A DNA stretch of 64,000 nt from Leptospira broomii serovar Hurstbridge str. 5399 (GTDB lineage: Bacteria > Spirochaetota > Leptospiria > Leptospirales > Leptospiraceae). Below are positions 61,036 to 64,000 of the stretch, one piece after another. The DNA is taken from assembly GCF_000243715.2 (NCBI RefSeq), contig NZ_AHMO02000008.1, forward strand, positions 669,001-733,000. Reading direction: 5' to 3'. How positions within the stretch are numbered: position 1 is the first letter of the stretch; the number at the start of each line of letters is the position of its first letter. The translations under genes were made by a program, and so were the position numbers. The notes beneath the pieces are model-generated. The model saw only the letters and a program-made list of their open reading frames with translations. It was not told where the DNA came from and searched no databases.

Positions 61036-61338
61036 CTATCGGGTCCGTTTCTTCTTCTTTACGGAAGCAGCTTTTAAGGTCTTCCTGCTTTGACTTTTCA
61101 ATTTTCCGGATGCGGAAGCATAAAAGAAAAATTCAACAGGTTTTCCTAAAAACCTACTTAGTTCTAACAACTCCAAGACATCTACTCTCCTTTGACAGGA
61201 TTCGATCTTGGAAACCAAGGATTGCTTTATGCCTAGCGCTTGAGCTACATCCTCTTGAGTCAGTTCTGCCGAAATGCGTGCTTGTCGCACTTTATCTATG
61301 ATCCGGCGATATTCGTCGCTATATATAGTCTTACTCAA
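61036..61338 (-). CDS. XRE-family HTH regulator, paralogue 1
   Basis: 100 residues. After MSKTIYSDEYRRIIDKVRQA comes a Cro/CI helix-turn-helix (LTQEDVAQALGIKQSLVSKI), then ESCQRRVDVLELLELSRFLG and a Lys-rich tail. It is a clear paralogue of 61595-61876 (shared (S/A)KTIY..EYR, SKIES..RR.DV.E). The GATTTGGTATATA box lies 29 nt upstream of the start, exactly as for the paralogue. Confidence 0.88.
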   Translation of the reverse strand: MSKTIYSDEYRRIIDKVRQARISAELTQEDVAQALGIKQSLVSKIESCQRRVDVLELLELSRFLGKPVEFFFYASASGKLKSQSRKTLKAASVKKKKRTR

Positions 61339-61366
61339 AGTATTCCAATTTTACTTCTATTTTCTT

Positions 61367-61379
61367 TATATACCAAATC
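61367..61379 (-). promoter_or_regulatory. Shared XRE upstream box 1 (GATTTGGTATATA)
   Basis: Thirteen bases identical to 61905-61917, both ending 29 nt before the start codon of an XRE gene. TATATA may be the -10 hexamer with GATTTGG as an extended or operator part. The bases further out also resemble each other (CCTATTCC versus CCATATCCT). Confidence 0.7.
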
Positions 61380-61594
61380 GGAATAGGACCGATTTCGTTG
61401 ATAAACGAAAAGAACAAAAACCGATTCGATTGACAAATATCTTGTTTTTAAAATGTAAAATGGATTTACGAAGGTTGGAAATTTTAATATAGGCGCGGAA
61501 TTTCCGAAAACCGAAGGAGATTCCGGAAAGATATGATATCAAATTGAGTTTTTAGGGGGAAATAATCTGTAAACGAACTGTATCCGAGAGCGAG

Positions 61595-61876
61595 CTATTT
61601 CTTTTTTGGAACTGCGGCTTTCAAAGTTCTTTTTTTGGGGCGATCAGTCTCTTCAAACCGGAAAAAGAAATCTACAGGCTTGCCATATAATTTCGCAAAC
61701 GTCCAAAATTCGATTACGTCTATTCTCCGGTCGCCCGATTCGATTTTAGATATGTAGGATTGCGGCTCGCCGAGCGCATCGGCAACTTCAACTTGTGTGT
61801 ATCCGGCTTCCTTCCTGGCCCGCTTTAAAAGCCTCTGGAAAGAACGATATTCCTCAGTATAGATTGTTTTTGCCAA
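61595..61876 (-). CDS. XRE-family HTH regulator, paralogue 2
   Basis: 93 residues. The helix-turn-helix is YTQVEVADALGEPQSYISKI, followed by ESGDRRIDVIEFWTFAKLYG, KPVDFFFRF and a short basic end (TLKAAVPKKK). Tandem with the first paralogue, 256 bp away on the same strand. Divergent from the DJ-1-like gene at 61978, so it may regulate that gene as well as itself. There is no toxin-like partner adjacent. Confidence 0.88.
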   Translation of the reverse strand: MAKTIYTEEYRSFQRLLKRARKEAGYTQVEVADALGEPQSYISKIESGDRRIDVIEFWTFAKLYGKPVDFFFRFEETDRPKKRTLKAAVPKKK

Positions 61877-61904
61877 AACATAAATATTCTACTTTCCAAA
61901 CCGG

Positions 61905-61917
61905 TATATACCAAATC
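61905..61917 (-). promoter_or_regulatory. Shared XRE upstream box 2 (GATTTGGTATATA)
   Basis: Identical to 61367-61379 and at the same 29-nt distance from the start codon. Here it is extended to the perfect 10-bp palindrome GGTATATACC (61903-61912), a plausible binding site for an HTH dimer. Confidence 0.7.
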
Positions 61918-61977
61918 AGGATATGGTGATTCCGAAATCCTGCTTGTTCCCGAAATAGATCCGTTTTTTCTACGGTC

Positions 61978-62670
61978 ATGTCTCAAACTTTTTCCATCGG
62001 TATGCTCCTTTTCCCGGGTTTGACTCATCTGGATCTAACGGGACCTCACGAAGTATTTTCTAGAATGCCAAATACGAAAATCTCACTCGTTGCGGAAGAA
62101 GCGATTCCAATTTTGGCCGAACGGGGGCTCGCTATCTTACCGGATCTTTCCATTCAAGATTCGCCGAAATTCGACCTAGTTTTCGTTCCGGGTGGAACCG
62201 GGGTAAATGCCGTCATGGAGAACGAAAAAATCCTTTTCTGGCTCAAGGACCAAGCGAAGACAGCAAAGTTCGTAACCTCGGTTTGCACGGGTTCTCTTGC
62301 ACTCGCTTCTGCCGGATTGCTGGAGGGATATTCCGCTACTACTCATTGGTTATCGCTGGATATCTTACGACTCTTTCCCGGTGTCAATGTTAAGGAAGAC
62401 AGAATCGTACGGGATGGAAATCGAATTACGGGCGGCGGAGTGACTGCCGGAATCGACTTTGCCCTTAGCATCGCCGCCGATTTGAACGGGACTAAAGTCG
62501 CGCAAGAAATTCAACTCATGCTTGAGTATGATCCCCGTCCTCCCTTTAATGCAGGTCATCCAAGATCCGCGCCCAAAGAAATTCTGAATTCGATCGAATC
62601 AAGTCGGAGGGAAGCTCAAATCAAGCGAAAGGAAATCGCAGTCCGTGCAATTGACCGGCTCAAATCCTAA
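61978..62670 (+). CDS. DJ-1/PfpI family protein, isonitrile-hydratase-like
   Basis: 230 residues. The nucleophile elbow is VCTGSLALASAGLL with Cys at about residue 101, and the upstream Asp in LTHLDLTGPHEVFSRMP at about 19 corresponds to the Asp17 used by bacterial isonitrile hydratases (InhA). GGGVTAGIDFAL further supports this subgroup over glyoxalase III types. Isonitrile hydratases convert isocyanides to N-formamides; family members also include amidases of unknown substrate. It starts 101 bp from the XRE gene and converges on the HAD gene with an 8-bp gap. Confidence 0.85.
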   Translation: MSQTFSIGMLLFPGLTHLDLTGPHEVFSRMPNTKISLVAEEAIPILAERGLAILPDLSIQDSPKFDLVFVPGGTGVNAVMENEKILFWLKDQAKTAKFVTSVCTGSLALASAGLLEGYSATTHWLSLDILRLFPGVNVKEDRIVRDGNRITGGGVTAGIDFALSIAADLNGTKVAQEIQLMLEYDPRPPFNAGHPRSAPKEILNSIESSRREAQIKRKEIAVRAIDRLKS

Positions 62671-62678
62671 AAAGCCGC

Positions 62679-63428
62679 CTAGCTTTCCGAGTTTTTGTCC
62701 CCGCACGACCCTTTCAATAAATCTACGAGCTCTCCTAAATGTCTAAGGTCGCCTTTCTCGTTCTTATGAAAGGAAGTCCAACCTAACTCTCGGGTTGGAG
62801 TGATGTCCAGCTCCACTTTGTCCCCGCAATAAAATAATTTCTCCGGAGGAAGACCGACCGTCTCGGAAGCCGCTTGAAAAATTCGATGGGACGGTTTTTC
62901 AAAACCGAATTCCGCGGAAACAAAGATAGGATTGAAATAGGAAAGGATCCCTACGCTTTCCAATAAGTCGCGCAAACGGTGATCCCAATTCGAAATAATT
63001 CCAAGTCCATAGCCGGATTCTTTTACGAACGAGAGCAAATTCGGAAATCCTGGATCGATTTCCCAAACGGAAGGATCGTCGAATTTTTGGAATATGGAAA
63101 GAAAGATAGGATCCGGATCCAAATCCGAACCGATCTCTTTCAAGAAAATCCCCAGCAAGTCTCTCCACCAACCTTCGCTTCCTCCCGAATGAGCGTGAAA
63201 TTTATCACGGTGTTCGGGAAGAGGCTCCTTAGTTAATTCGGAATATGCCTTGCGAAACGCCCGCTCCAAAGAACCTGACGGACGATTTGCGTTGGTAAGC
63301 CCGAAATTTTTCAGCACGTCGAAATATATTTCTCCTGCCGGTTTTTTCATCGTCAGGAGAGTGTCTCCGACATCTAAGAAAAGAAATCGATCGGAATTTA
63401 AAGATGTTTGCATTCTATTAACATTCAA
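62679..63428 (-). CDS. HAD-family hydrolase (class IA)
   Basis: 249 residues. Motif I is FLFLDVGDTLL with nucleophile Asp19, where the second Asp of DxDxT is Gly as in HDHD3-like members. Motif II is GIISNWDHR, the Lys of motif III lies in FGFEKPSHRIF, and motif IV is CGDKVELDITPTRELGW. The cap domain (about 30-130) is helical. It is a phosphatase of unknown substrate. The start is uncertain: ATG 63428 or ATG 63413, neither with a good ribosome site. Confidence 0.85.
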   Translation of the reverse strand: MNVNRMQTSLNSDRFLFLDVGDTLLTMKKPAGEIYFDVLKNFGLTNANRPSGSLERAFRKAYSELTKEPLPEHRDKFHAHSGGSEGWWRDLLGIFLKEIGSDLDPDPIFLSIFQKFDDPSVWEIDPGFPNLLSFVKESGYGLGIISNWDHRLRDLLESVGILSYFNPIFVSAEFGFEKPSHRIFQAASETVGLPPEKLFYCGDKVELDITPTRELGWTSFHKNEKGDLRHLGELVDLLKGSCGDKNSES

Positions 63429-63543
63429 GATTAGGAAAATTTAGATCCAGGGATCTACGATAACTTTTTTTTCCGCATCGTATTCCATTTTGTAAAAACA
63501 ATCTTCCAATCATTAGACTGTTCGATAAACGTAAACTTCGCGA

Positions 63544-64000
63544 TTATGGGTGAGAGGGTTGATGCCCCGGCTGAATGGCCAATTTGGTTTCATCCGCCCC
63601 GTCTTTTAGTTTTGGATCCAAAGATGATTTACGGGCCAGTTTCAATTCCCTCAGAACCGCTTCCTCTTTTTCTCGAGTCACTTGTTTATCCCGGGATTGT
63701 ATGGAAGCTTTAACCGATTCCAATACGGATGTAAGAAGTACATCGGAAGGCTTATCCCAAATCGCGGACGTGATTACGATGACGATTTTCCTGTGAGGGA
63801 TCACATAGATAAATTGTCCGCCCTTTCCGGTGGCCATAAACGTCGACTTACCTTCGAATTCATGAAGCCACCAATGCAACCCGTAGCGATGTTCCACTCC
63901 CGGCTCCAGAGTCCAGGCGATCCATTCGGGACGTAGGATCTGTTTCCCGTACCATTTGCCGCCTTCTAAATACAGTTGTCCCAGTTTAGCCATGTCGATC
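63544..64000 (-). CDS. Serine beta-lactamase-fold hydrolase, C-terminal part, 5' end outside window
   Basis: The frame is open to base 64000, so the ATG at 63993 is probably internal (IDMAKLG continues upstream). Visible features: DMAKLGQLYLEGGKWYGKQI, a Tyr-Gly-Leu-His-Trp-Trp segment (RYGLHWWLHEF), and GKGGQFIYVIPHRKIVIVIT, the class C/esterase KTG-like strand. A charged helical tail of about 50 residues (QSRDKQVTREKEEAVLRELK) follows. The catalytic SxxK is outside the window. Activity may be esterase, DD-peptidase or beta-lactamase-like. Confidence 0.8.
   Translation of the reverse strand, partial: IDMAKLGQLYLEGGKWYGKQILRPEWIAWTLEPGVEHRYGLHWWLHEFEGKSTFMATGKGGQFIYVIPHRKIVIVITSAIWDKPSDVLLTSVLESVKASIQSRDKQVTREKEEAVLRELKLARKSSLDPKLKDGADETKLAIQPGHQPSHP

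Noticed and set aside
61036..61876. Toxin-antitoxin system with the XRE genes as antitoxins
   Set aside because: No toxin-like gene is adjacent in the same operon; the only neighbour at 60297 is convergent.

Overview
The window looks like chromosomal DNA of a Leptospira species. The evidence is moderate GC, a spirochaete-type RNA polymerase beta subunit with Asn at the rifampicin position equivalent to E. coli Ser531, several lipoproteins with relaxed lipoboxes, a 7TM-DISM nucleotide cyclase, a SpoIIE-type phosphatase with TPRs, and IS256-like remnants. The genus call is an inference from gene content; I cannot assign a species.

Layout. Positions 1-8893 hold accessory metabolism on the + strand: the end of an MFS permease, a divergent TetR regulator facing an operon of a PLP aminotransferase and two class II aldolase-like proteins across a perfect 20-bp-arm palindrome, an endoglycoceramidase-like GH5 lipoprotein, and a membrane SpoIIE/TPR phosphatase. 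Positions 8921-11435 are a scar of two IS256-family remnants around a small SnoaL-like gene. Positions 11513-29303 are one continuous minus-strand cluster: an EF-G-like/TetM-like GTPase, tuf, the S10 operon, the spc operon (with secY, adk and infA), and the alpha operon (rpsM, rpsK, rpsD, rpoA, rplQ), closed by a clear terminator. Two short genes, rpmJ and rpmD, are included.

Positions 29609-44023 are an accessory block between tuf/EF-G-like and rpsG: MFS, VOC, AraC, a TMEM175-like channel, a DUF1761 protein, a DISM cyclase coupled to an SDR, then a lipid/sterol-flavoured cluster (a GMC oxidase of the cholesterol-oxidase type, an alpha/beta hydrolase with Cys at the nucleophile elbow, a metallophosphoesterase, and a sterol-desaturase-type di-iron enzyme). 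Positions 44243-56449 are the second minus-strand information cluster: tRNA-Thr, tRNA-Trp, secE, nusG, rplK, rplA, rplJ, rplL, rpoB, rpoC, rpsL, rpsG, with a terminator. The two information clusters point the same way and would abut as a classical str operon if the 15-kb accessory block were absent.

Positions 56450-64000 are an accessory, partly decaying region: a lipoprotein pair, a DUF1003 protein, a lipoprotein-like 3' fragment with a strong terminator, a frameshifted ankyrin pseudogene, a possible PD-(D/E)XK-like protein, two paralogous XRE regulators sharing an identical upstream box at the same distance, a DJ-1/isonitrile-hydratase-like protein, a HAD hydrolase, and a beta-lactamase-fold protein cut by the window edge.

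The most unusual items are the oxidase/Cys-hydrolase/phosphoesterase/desaturase cluster, the TetM-like factor in the fusA position, the palindrome-controlled aminotransferase/aldolase operon with one degenerate aldolase, and the paired XRE genes with their shared box.
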